Shown: positions 57,002 through 64,000 of the stretch, one piece after another
Numbering within the stretch: the stretch's first letter is position 1
Layout: each line of letters opens with the position of its first letter
NCBI RefSeq assembly: GCF_005886345.1
Contig: NZ_PNEC01000014.1
Coordinates: 1-64,000, forward strand
DNA: 64,000 nucleotides
Source of the DNA: Pseudoalteromonas phenolica
Lineage (GTDB): Bacteria > Pseudomonadota > Gammaproteobacteria > Enterobacterales > Alteromonadaceae
Reading direction: 5' to 3'
The notes under the pieces: model-generated
Told to the model about the DNA's origin: nothing
Seen by the model: only the letters and a program-made list of their open reading frames with translations
The model's database searches: none
Position numbers and translations under genes: made by a program

Positions 57002-57086
57002 AAATAAAAAGTATGTAATTGATCTACCCCAACCCCAATTACCCGATGTATACTGCCCTATGGCAAGGACAAATACCGTAAACTCT

Positions 57087-58106
57087 ATGCAATTATATTC
57101 ATTAATTTCAATAGCCCTAGTAGCCTGCTTTTCTTTGCAATCTTTTGCAGATACATCGACCACTGATAACGAATTAGATTTGGTACAGCAATGTATTTTG
57201 AACGCACTTGTTATCAGCGATGACAATACTAAAGTAGCGGATATCAAACAGCAGTGTGAAAATATTAAAAAAGATCACCATATCAGTGCATTAGATGAGC
57301 GTATCTTAAGAGAGAAAATTACACAAAATAACCGTAATGTGCTCACGCCACATCGAAGAAATTATATGCTACCTGTGTCATATATTACGGAGCCAAACAA
57401 CACACCTTTTCAAATAAAAGGTGCACCAACTCAGACTGAGGAGCTAGATAACTTTGAAGTTAAGTATCAGCTTTCATTAAAAGTACCAGTCTATACAGGT
57501 TTTGCCGATCCAGACCAAGCAATCTTCACAGCTTTTACTTTACAATCATATTGGCAGTTTTATAACAAAGAAATCTCTTCTCCTTTCAGAGAAACGGATT
57601 ATGAACCCGAAATATTCTGGATTAACTTTTTAGACGATGAAAATGTACTTTGGGGAGACGAAATGGCCATAATTTTAGGTCTGTCTCACCAATCTAATGG
57701 CCGCTCGCAGCCTTTCTCTCGCTCTTGGAATCGACTTTACGCTAATTTTATCTGGGAGAACCAAGGTTTCGTATTTAGCTTTAAACCATGGTATCGCCTA
57801 CCAGAAGATAAGAAAACTGATCCTATGTTAGCTAAAGGTGATGATAATCCTGATATCCATAAGTATATGGGATACTTTGAATTTAGTGGCGTATATCGTC
57901 ATGGTAATCATGAATTTAGTTTTTTAGCCCGCAACAACCTCAATAGTGATAACCGTGGCGCATTACAATTAGATTGGTCTTTTCCTATGTGGGGGAGATT
58001 ACGAGGCTACGCACAATATTTTAATGGCTATGGTGAAAGCATGATTGACTACAATGCCGATATACAACGCTTTGGAATTGGTATATTACTCACTGATATT
58101 TTGTAG
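57087..58106 (+). CDS. pldA: Outer-membrane phospholipase A1
   Basis: PldA hydrolyses misplaced phospholipids in the outer leaflet and works as a calcium-dependent dimer. The 339-residue protein has a signal peptide (about 1-21, SFA), an N-terminal extension of about 90 residues and the beta barrel. The active site HQSNGRSQPFSRSWNR holds His201, Ser203 and Asn215, matching H142, S144 and N156 in E. coli. The ATG at 57087 is preferred because it begins the signal peptide and a TATACT box lies just upstream; 57060 is an alternative. Confidence 0.92.
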   Translation: MQLYSLISIALVACFSLQSFADTSTTDNELDLVQQCILNALVISDDNTKVADIKQQCENIKKDHHISALDERILREKITQNNRNVLTPHRRNYMLPVSYITEPNNTPFQIKGAPTQTEELDNFEVKYQLSLKVPVYTGFADPDQAIFTAFTLQSYWQFYNKEISSPFRETDYEPEIFWINFLDDENVLWGDEMAIILGLSHQSNGRSQPFSRSWNRLYANFIWENQGFVFSFKPWYRLPEDKKTDPMLAKGDDNPDIHKYMGYFEFSGVYRHGNHEFSFLARNNLNSDNRGALQLDWSFPMWGRLRGYAQYFNGYGESMIDYNADIQRFGIGILLTDIL

Positions 58107-58122
58107 TCATTTCCTCTGAACA

Positions 58123-58152
58123 AAAAAAAGCCAAGCTGTTGAGCTTGGCTTT
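58123..58152. terminator. Bidirectional terminator between pldA and yiiD-like gene
   Basis: AAAGCCAAGC/GCTTGGCTTT with a TGTTGA loop; four T on the plus strand and eight on the minus strand. Confidence 0.85.
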
Positions 58153-58170
58153 TGCTATTTAAATTGAAGT

Positions 58171-59064
58171 CTAACGTAAGACTACAAAACAGCCTTCAAA
58201 CTTAGCAACTAGCTTATCACCATCGTACACATTCACAGGTACGTAGTATTTTGCTTTGCCTTCAGTTTCTAAATCTAGCAATTTTCCTGAACAGTCAGCA
58301 ATAGTGACTGTCGCACTTGGCGCTGTAGTGAGTGGTTTAAGATACTTAATCTCTGCATCCGCAAGTACAATATTTCCCTCAAGATTAAGCTCTTTTAGTG
58401 CCAAGTAAGTTGCACCCCAGCCAGTCAATGTCGCCATGCTATACACAGAACCCGCAAACATAGAGTTATGCAAGTTTAAGTTGGCTTTGAGATCAGCTTT
58501 AGTAGAGAACTGCCAGTCAGTGTAGCTTTCAACTTTAATACCCATTGCATCGCTGATAGGGATAGACTCACGCCAAGTGTTTTGCAATACCTGCGTCCAA
58601 TCAGGGTGACGGAACCAACCTGGTTCACAGGGCTTCTGTTTAACCATTTTCCAATGCTGTATATCGTCATACGCAAGGTGGGCTTTTTCTAATACGGTAT
58701 AACCATGTTTCTCATAGAACGACAACGCTCGCTCACGGGCAAATAAAACCAGCTCATCAGCATTTTGTTGCCAAGCTATTTTCTCTAGTTCATGCAACAA
58801 ACGGCTACCTAAATGTTGACCACGATGCTTTTCATCCACCGCCATATAACGTACTTGTGCCTGCTGTTGATTATTAAAGTGCAAACGTGCAACGGCTAAG
58901 ACATCTCCGTCGTTATTCTTAATATAACGATGCTCCGCTTCTTGCTCTAAATCATCTTGCTCTGAGCCGCGGGGTTGATCCCACGGGGCGCGTAAAACTT
59001 GCCAACGTAATTGATAATAGGCTTGCCAATCTTCGCTGCTCTGTGGTGCACTTACCTGAAACAT
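58171..59064 (-). CDS. Bifunctional GNAT/hot-dog thioesterase-like protein (YiiD/MadA)
   Basis: The 297-residue protein fuses an N-terminal GNAT acetyltransferase domain (about 1-140, with VDEKHRGQHLGSRLLHELE and FYEKHGY) to a C-terminal hot-dog thioesterase-like domain (about 150-297, with HNSMFAGSVYSMATLTGWG). This is the YiiD layout; E. coli YiiD was later named MadA, a malonyl-ACP decarboxylase linked to fatty acid initiation, from memory. The neighbours dtd and yihY are those of E. coli yiiD. Confidence 0.88.
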   Translation of the reverse strand: MFQVSAPQSSEDWQAYYQLRWQVLRAPWDQPRGSEQDDLEQEAEHRYIKNNDGDVLAVARLHFNNQQQAQVRYMAVDEKHRGQHLGSRLLHELEKIAWQQNADELVLFARERALSFYEKHGYTVLEKAHLAYDDIQHWKMVKQKPCEPGWFRHPDWTQVLQNTWRESIPISDAMGIKVESYTDWQFSTKADLKANLNLHNSMFAGSVYSMATLTGWGATYLALKELNLEGNIVLADAEIKYLKPLTTAPSATVTIADCSGKLLDLETEGKAKYYVPVNVYDGDKLVAKFEGCFVVLR

Positions 59065-59261
59065 AATTACTCCTGTTTTGATGCATCTCTGACCGTTGAT
59101 TTTGTTTTACTAACAACGATAACTTGGTGTCTTTTTTATAGTTTCACCATACTAGAAAAGCCCAAAATAAAACATAGTTTCATGCTGCTTAACAAAGAAT
59201 AACTGTAAAACTTGGTGAACAGGCTGGCATTACAAAAAAGCTCAGCTATGCTGATGTAATT

Positions 59262-59951
59262 ATGGAAAAATTTTTTACAAGCTCTGCTACATTGAGCACC
59301 GATTTTGTTTTTAACTGTCATGACTTGGGGCATCTCATTTATTGGCAGAAACATGGCCAAATTAGTATTCAGGTTCGCCAAGAAAAACAATATCGATGGC
59401 TCTTAATCAACGACACTTTACAATCAGTGATTGATAGAGACGATTCGTCACATCTTCTACTTCCTCATTTACAACAACTCTCCGCGCTTTGGCAGCCATT
59501 AGTAGCGCCTAAAACAGTATTAGAATTAGGACTCGGTGCAGGTGCTATTCGCAACTTCTTAGAAGTTAAATACCCTGAAGTGCATGTCACCTCAATTGAA
59601 AAAGATCCCGAAGTTATTCGCTGTTATAAGAAGTATTTCGACGGTGATGCACTCAGTGCGCTGATCTGTGATGATGCCGAGCTATTTGTACAAAAAAATG
59701 CACTTTATGATTGGATAATTTTAGATTTGTTTAGTCAGGAAGATGCACCAAATTTTTTGTTCGACCACAAGTTTTACCAAAATATTCGTAATCGCTTAAA
59801 TCAAGGCGGATGGCTGTTTATTAACTTTCTCTCAAGCCACCCTTCGCAGCTAGAGCAACTTCAGCATCGATTGATCACCAATTTTGGCAAGAAGCCAAAA
59901 GAAGTTGCCATACCTGATTACTTGAATCACATCATTGCAGTAAGCCGCTAA
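59262..59951 (+). CDS. Spermidine-synthase-like methyltransferase-fold protein
   Basis: The 229-residue protein has a Rossmann SAM fold with [25 protein letters not shown] and DDAELFV, then [10 protein letters not shown]. It resembles the PABS domain of spermidine synthases but lacks the typical decarboxylated-SAM gate motif, so it may be a methyltransferase-like protein of unknown substrate. It overlaps the convergent dtd gene by 4 bp and splits the yihY-dtd-yiiD block. Confidence 0.75.
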   Translation: MEKFFTSSATLSTDFVFNCHDLGHLIYWQKHGQISIQVRQEKQYRWLLINDTLQSVIDRDDSSHLLLPHLQQLSALWQPLVAPKTVLELGLGAGAIRNFLEVKYPEVHVTSIEKDPEVIRCYKKYFDGDALSALICDDAELFVQKNALYDWIILDLFSQEDAPNFLFDHKFYQNIRNRLNQGGWLFINFLSSHPSQLEQLQHRLITNFGKKPKEVAIPDYLNHIIAVSR

Positions 59952-60385
59952 ACCGACAGGTTGAAGGTGACTGGTCCATCGTTACACAAGCTCACTTGCA
60001 TATCTTCGGCAAACTGTCCTGTTTGAACTTTAATACCCACAGATTTTGCCTGTGCCACAAAATAGTCGTATAGCGCTTCAGCTTGTGCTGGTGTACCCGC
60101 GCTCGAAAAGCTTGGACGCATGCCCTTTTTAGTATCCGCGGCCAAAGTAAACTGAGATACCACTAAAAGCTCCCCCTCAATGTCTTTTAGACTGAGATTC
60201 ATTTTGCCAGCATCATCAGTGAATATACGATAATTACTCACTTTATGAAGTAGCTTGTCTGCTGTAGACTCATCATCAAGCTTTTCAACGCCTAATAGCA
60301 ATAAAATGCCTTTATCTATTGCACCAACGCACTCTCCTGCCACTTCCACTTTAGCCTGAGTAACCCTTTGAATTAATCCTTGCAT
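59948..60385 (-). CDS. dtd: D-aminoacyl-tRNA deacylase
   Basis: Dtd removes D-amino acids from charged tRNA. The 145 residues have the catalytic [12 protein letters not shown] loop (family SQFTL...), MRPSF and the C-terminal NDGPVTF. The gene neighbourhood yihY-dtd-yiiD is that of E. coli. A prolyl aminopeptidase gene is inserted between dtd and yihY. Confidence 0.96.
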   Translation of the reverse strand: MQGLIQRVTQAKVEVAGECVGAIDKGILLLLGVEKLDDESTADKLLHKVSNYRIFTDDAGKMNLSLKDIEGELLVVSQFTLAADTKKGMRPSFSSAGTPAQAEALYDYFVAQAKSVGIKVQTGQFAEDMQVSLCNDGPVTFNLSV

Positions 60386-60493
60386 AATACTCTTAAAACT
60401 TTATTTAGAATGCGCTAAATATACCGAACTTAAGCATCTTCTTAAATAGCATTCACAGCGCTTCTTGCAACCGAGTATTCGACGCTCATAAGA

Positions 60494-61432
60494 CTAGTGC
60501 AAGCGACACAGCATTAAGTCTGATGCACGAATAATGGCGTCCATATAGTCGCCTTCTCGCTGCGCGTGCCCGGCATTCTCCAATACATAAAATTGGGCCT
60601 TATGCTTTTGAGCAAATCGTTGCACGGGTGCATAACGACACAATAAATCATCTCGACTATGAATTAGCCAGCATGGTAGATGACAAAGCGATGCTTTAAA
60701 TTCAGAAATATCGCAGAGCTGGGAGAAATTGTCTTCTTGGAAGAAGTGGCACATAACTTTTGCTTGCTGTATCGCACAATGTGCTTGTTCAACTCTAGTG
60801 ATCTTTGCTCTTAAGCCAAGTGCTAATTTAGACTCCCAAGCCATCCACATATGAGCAGCTTTATGTTGTTCTAACTCATCATCTCCAGTCAATGAAGCAT
60901 AATAATAGGTCAGTATCTCTTTTGCTGTTTTGAATCCACAGCTAAAATCTTGATAAAGCTCAGGGTAAAATTGGGCACCAGCACCGTCAGGTCCGTACAA
61001 CCAGGTCAAATCAGACTGTTCAGCTAAAAAACTGGCCCACATGATCAACCCCAATACTCTTTCAGGGTAGTGTTGATAAAACAGAAGCGCTAATGTTGCT
61101 CCCCAAGAACCTCCCGCAATAACACTTTTTTCAATACCAAGATAATCGAGAAGTATATTTATATCTTTAACTAATTGAATGGGCGAGTTGTTTGTTAAGG
61201 AATCAGGAGTAGAGAGTCCAGAGCCTCGCTGGCTAAATAGAATAATGCGGTATTTTCGAGGGTTAAATAAACAACTTGAAGCCGGTAATAGCCCTGCCCC
61301 CGGTCCCCCATGACAAATAACAACTGGGATCCCATGCTCAGAACCATATTCTTCAACATGAATTTGTGCACCTTGCCCTACGGCAAGGTGAAAGCTTTGC
61401 CGAGCAGACTTAAATTCGTAACCAAGAGACAT
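60494..61432 (-). CDS. pip: Prolyl aminopeptidase
   Basis: The 312-residue alpha/beta hydrolase (S33 family) has the oxyanion motif HGGPG (41-45), the nucleophile elbow GGSWG (Ser109), an Asp in HSRDDLLCRYAP and the His in ENAGHAQRE. It removes N-terminal proline from peptides. The family's DQRGxGxS motif is FSQRGSGLS here, so the first Asp is replaced by Ser. It starts 20 bp after yihY's stop on the same strand. Confidence 0.88.
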   Translation of the reverse strand: MSLGYEFKSARQSFHLAVGQGAQIHVEEYGSEHGIPVVICHGGPGAGLLPASSCLFNPRKYRIILFSQRGSGLSTPDSLTNNSPIQLVKDINILLDYLGIEKSVIAGGSWGATLALLFYQHYPERVLGLIMWASFLAEQSDLTWLYGPDGAGAQFYPELYQDFSCGFKTAKEILTYYYASLTGDDELEQHKAAHMWMAWESKLALGLRAKITRVEQAHCAIQQAKVMCHFFQEDNFSQLCDISEFKASLCHLPCWLIHSRDDLLCRYAPVQRFAQKHKAQFYVLENAGHAQREGDYMDAIIRASDLMLCRLH

Positions 61433-61452
61433 AGTACCTCCGAGGTTATCGC

Positions 61453-62394
61453 TTATTCCTGCTGGGAAATCTCCTGATGAAGTGAGCCTGTCTTTTGCTT
61501 AATACGCTCACTTAAGCAAACAGTAAATTCAGCGCCTAGTAGCACTACAATCCAAGATAAATATACCCACACAAATAAAATCGGTACTGTTGCTAATGCA
61601 CCATAAATCACTTCGTATGATGGAAAGTGGCTAATGTACATTGCAAAACCTTTCTTGGTTAATTCAAAAAGTAGTGCAGCAAATAAGGCTCCAGGTATCG
61701 CAGCTTGAAAAGCAACTCTTGTATTTGGAACTAAAGTATAGAGCATAATAAAGCCAGCCATGGAAATAACGTATGGCAATAATTTCAGTAAAAAGCCGCT
61801 AAAACCAGGAATGCCTTGATCCGCAAACGAAACCAAAGAAACTATATAAGAGGTCACACCGATACTTGCACCAAGTAAAACAGGCCCCAATGTCAGAACC
61901 ATCCAATAAATGGCAAACGAAATCATAAACGGTCGCTTCTCTTTTACCCGCCAAATTCGATTGAGCGCTGTATCTACATTTCTGATAAGCAGAAGTGCTA
62001 CAGCGGCTAGAAAACTTATACCTACCGCCGTCATTTGATTCGCATTACCCGTAAAAGCACTTATATGCGACTTTATAGAGTCTGTTGATGTTGGTACAAA
62101 ATTCGTAAAGATAAAGTTTTCAATCGCAACTCGAGTATCTTCAAAACCAGGAAAAGCAGAGAAAATTGCCACACCAACAGCGATTAAGGGGACCAAAGAG
62201 AGCAATGTTACATAGGCCAAATACCCTGCGTTAATGGTGATTTGATCTTCTTGGCAACGCTTAAAATAATGCTGCCACCAACTTGGTTGACGTGATAACC
62301 ACGATTTCGCTTTCGACTGTAATTGCTGATATTGCAGATGCATAAAATTAAAATAAACAAGAAACGCTTTGCACATCATAGCAATCCACCCCAT
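61453..62394 (-). CDS. yihY: YihY/BrkB family inner-membrane protein
   Basis: The 313-residue protein has about six membrane segments and the family motifs AYLTLLSLVPLIAVG-like YVTLLSLVPLIAVG, RIWRVKEKRP and LFVWVYLSWIVVLLGAEF. The function of the family is unsettled; a former assignment as RNase BN was withdrawn. The start is uncertain: an ATG at 62343 would give 296 residues, closer to E. coli (290). The C-terminal tail is polar. Confidence 0.88.
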   Translation of the reverse strand: MGWIAMMCKAFLVYFNFMHLQYQQLQSKAKSWLSRQPSWWQHYFKRCQEDQITINAGYLAYVTLLSLVPLIAVGVAIFSAFPGFEDTRVAIENFIFTNFVPTSTDSIKSHISAFTGNANQMTAVGISFLAAVALLLIRNVDTALNRIWRVKEKRPFMISFAIYWMVLTLGPVLLGASIGVTSYIVSLVSFADQGIPGFSGFLLKLLPYVISMAGFIMLYTLVPNTRVAFQAAIPGALFAALLFELTKKGFAMYISHFPSYEVIYGALATVPILFVWVYLSWIVVLLGAEFTVCLSERIKQKTGSLHQEISQQE

Positions 62395-62429
62395 AATTTA
62401 CATCAAGATAGTTAATAAATAGGTTGATT

Positions 62430-63071
62430 ATGAAACATTTAGCTTTAGCAGCTGCGTTATGTTTAGGGCTCACTGCATGCCAAACTGTGTACTATTCCGC
62501 AATGGAAAAAGTAGGCGTACACAAACGTGAAATCTTAGTAGACAGAGTTGAAGCAACCAAAGAGTCACAGCAAACCTCTCAGCAAGAGTTTCAGACAGCC
62601 CTAGAAAGACTAACCACACTCGTTAACTTTGATGGCGGTGAACTACAAACAGCTTATGAGCAGCTTAATGACGACTATGAAACGAGCTTGTCTGCTGCTA
62701 ATGATGTTTCAAGCAATATAGATAAAGTAGAGGACGTAGCTGAAGCTCTATTTGATGAATGGCAAGATGAACTCACTCAATATTCAAATGCAAACTTAAA
62801 ACGTGAGAGTGAAAAAAAATTAAAACAAACACAAAGACAATTCTCAAAGCTACTTAAATCAATGCGTCGTAGTGAAGCTAAAATGCAGCCTGTTTTAGAT
62901 TCGCTAAAAGACAACGTGCTGTACTTAAAACACAACTTAAATGCGCAAGCAGTTGCTGCCATTCGTGGTGAATTCGACGCACTAAAAGTAGATATTCAAA
63001 ACTTAATTAATGACATGAACCGCTCTATTGCAGAATCAAATGCATTTATAGCCCAGATGAGCACCAACTAG
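62430..63071 (+). CDS. DUF2959 lipoprotein
   Basis: The 213-residue protein has a lipobox at its N-terminus (LGLTAC, lipidated Cys about 17) and then an almost wholly helical, coiled-coil-rich body, with Gln, Lys and Glu in heptad-like runs. It matches DUF2959. The ATG at 62430 is preceded by AGGT; a TTG two codons earlier is not preferred. Function is unknown. It is divergent from yihY. Confidence 0.83.
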   Translation: MKHLALAAALCLGLTACQTVYYSAMEKVGVHKREILVDRVEATKESQQTSQQEFQTALERLTTLVNFDGGELQTAYEQLNDDYETSLSAANDVSSNIDKVEDVAEALFDEWQDELTQYSNANLKRESEKKLKQTQRQFSKLLKSMRRSEAKMQPVLDSLKDNVLYLKHNLNAQAVAAIRGEFDALKVDIQNLINDMNRSIAESNAFIAQMSTN

Positions 63072-63098
63072 ACATTGCAGAGCAATTTACTACTCATC

Positions 63099-63671
63099 TT
63101 AAAAAGCCACTTGATACCAATTAAAGCCTGTAGTGCCACTGGCAAATAAGTGTTGGTTATTTAAGAAGGTTTCATCTTTTGCATAGTGAGCTATATTTTG
63201 TAATTCGGACCACTGCACCAAAATTATAAAATCTGGCTCATTACCCTTTGCCTTATCGACTTTTAACTTAAAAACGACATTAGCACCTAACTGCTCTCGC
63301 AATGTATCTGTAGCATTTAAATAAGCTTCATAATCGTCATTATCAGCAAGCCAAACTTGCGCCAATGTATAATGCTGATCTTGATCGGGTGTAAACACAA
63401 GCCCCTTACTTGTCGTTGCTTTTAAGAAAATCTTATCCATACCATCAGAAGTATTAACGTTATTATAAAACTGTACTCTGTCTTTGTTATCACCAAATAA
63501 GGTTTTTATCACCTTAGCATCTAGAATCGGTTTTCTTAACACATTACTAATTGGGTTCTTTTGTGTCTCATTAAACTGCATATAGATTGACTGCCCTTTA
63601 GCAATCTCTAATGCATAGGCATTAAAACTCAGAGTCCAAATGATACAAATTAATATTGCTTGTAATTTCAT
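63099..63671 (-). CDS. Unknown secreted protein
   Basis: The 190-residue protein starts at the ATG at 63671, with GGGAG upstream and a signal peptide (about 1-20, AYA). The longer frame to 63806 has no support. The C-terminal half (about 90-190) has alternating strands and helices with FIILVQWSE and FNWYQVAF, a layout like ferredoxin-fold (DUF1330/ABM-like) domains, but this is weak. Function is unknown. Confidence 0.65.
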   Translation of the reverse strand: MKLQAILICIIWTLSFNAYALEIAKGQSIYMQFNETQKNPISNVLRKPILDAKVIKTLFGDNKDRVQFYNNVNTSDGMDKIFLKATTSKGLVFTPDQDQHYTLAQVWLADNDDYEAYLNATDTLREQLGANVVFKLKVDKAKGNEPDFIILVQWSELQNIAHYAKDETFLNNQHLFASGTTGFNWYQVAF

Positions 63672-63950
63672 AAATATCTCCCTCTTTAAACATCTAATAT
63701 GCTCAAAAGCACTTATGCCGAGATTTCTAATATTGATTAAAATCGAGCTAAGCTGTTTTTGATTGAGTACAAAATATATCCAGAATAAGTGACTGTAAGA
63801 AGACAATTATGATGATAAATTTTCACGTAATATGCATTTCAGAATACAAGTGTGGAATGAGAGAAATCTGTTGTTAAAGCTTAGGGTTTAGGGTTTAGGC
63901 TAAATAAAATTATAAAGCTGAAAAATACGATTGAGTCCTCTATAGACACA

Positions 63951-63976
63951 AAAGCCCCGGCTGATGCCGGGGCTTT
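63951..63976. terminator. Terminator at the right edge
   Basis: A perfect 11-bp stem AAAGCCCCGGC/GCCGGGGCTTT with a TGAT loop. It probably ends a gene lying right of the window on the minus strand. The preceding 63807-63950 holds a TTTAGGG triplication and no gene. Confidence 0.8.
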
Positions 63977-64000
63977 TAAGCAATTATAAACTTAGTTTAA

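Noticed and set aside
1..64000. CRISPR arrays, tRNA genes, prophage or IS elements
   Set aside because: No regularly spaced repeats, no cloverleaf-like tRNA sequence, and no integrase, transposase or phage structural gene was seen.

Overview
The window looks like an origin-proximal chromosomal segment of a marine gammaproteobacterium of the Alteromonadales, most likely Pseudoalteromonas or a close relative. The reasons are a moderately AT-rich genome, a complete type II secretion operon next to hslR/hslO/pckA, a GSP-type proteome throughout, and gene neighbourhoods that match known gammaproteobacterial blocks (murI beside an rRNA operon; polA, engB and yihI around small RNAs; yihY-dtd-yiiD). 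The genus assignment is an inference from gene content and was not tested by search. No prophage, insertion sequence, CRISPR array or tRNA gene was found.

Layout. 1-360: a minus-strand rRNA-type promoter (P1) and the -35 of a second one at the window edge, so an rRNA operon probably lies to the left. 360-6.9 kb: a membrane-anchored RRM protein, murI, a DUF5610-like protein, trmA, a DUF523 protein, two tandem dsbA paralogues, srkA. 6.9-9.7 kb: ccoG and small unknown genes. 9.7-21.1 kb: the complete gspC-N type II secretion operon on the minus strand. 21.3-24.5 kb: hslR, hslO and pckA, with a twin palindromic operator before pckA. 24.5-29.2 kb: a dispersed repeat, two paralogous membrane proteins, a DUF2489 protein, yihI, a methyltransferase, a GGA-rich CsrB/CsrC-like RNA, cytochrome c4. 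29.5-34.7 kb: engB, DUF1285, YceI, a second repeat copy, a candidate small RNA at the Spot 42 position, polA. 35-43.8 kb: elbB, cytochrome c5, a GAF-GAF-GGDEF-degenerate EAL protein, rep, ubiK, a methyltransferase, an NMT1/THI5-like protein. 43.9-50.6 kb: the ilvLGMEDA operon with leader peptide and attenuator. 50.8-52.5 kb: a TraB/GumN protein and a DUF4097-like protein. 52.5-57 kb: a lysine riboswitch with a transcription terminator switch, controlling dapA, a short dapD, a type III PLP decarboxylase and an AstE-like deacylase. 57-63.7 kb: pldA, yiiD-like, a spermidine-synthase-like protein, dtd, a prolyl aminopeptidase, yihY, a DUF2959 lipoprotein and an unknown secreted protein.

The most interesting parts are regulatory RNAs: a CsrC-like CsrA sponge found by synteny plus ten GGA motifs, an unassigned terminator-ended RNA downstream of polA, a readable lysine riboswitch and a readable ilv attenuator. 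The gene set under the lysine riboswitch suggests a self-contained, possibly modified, succinylated lysine route. The paired operator at pckA and the degenerate EAL domain are the next best leads. Many coding starts were moved downstream from the longest ORF because Shine-Dalgarno sites, signal peptides or terminators decide them.
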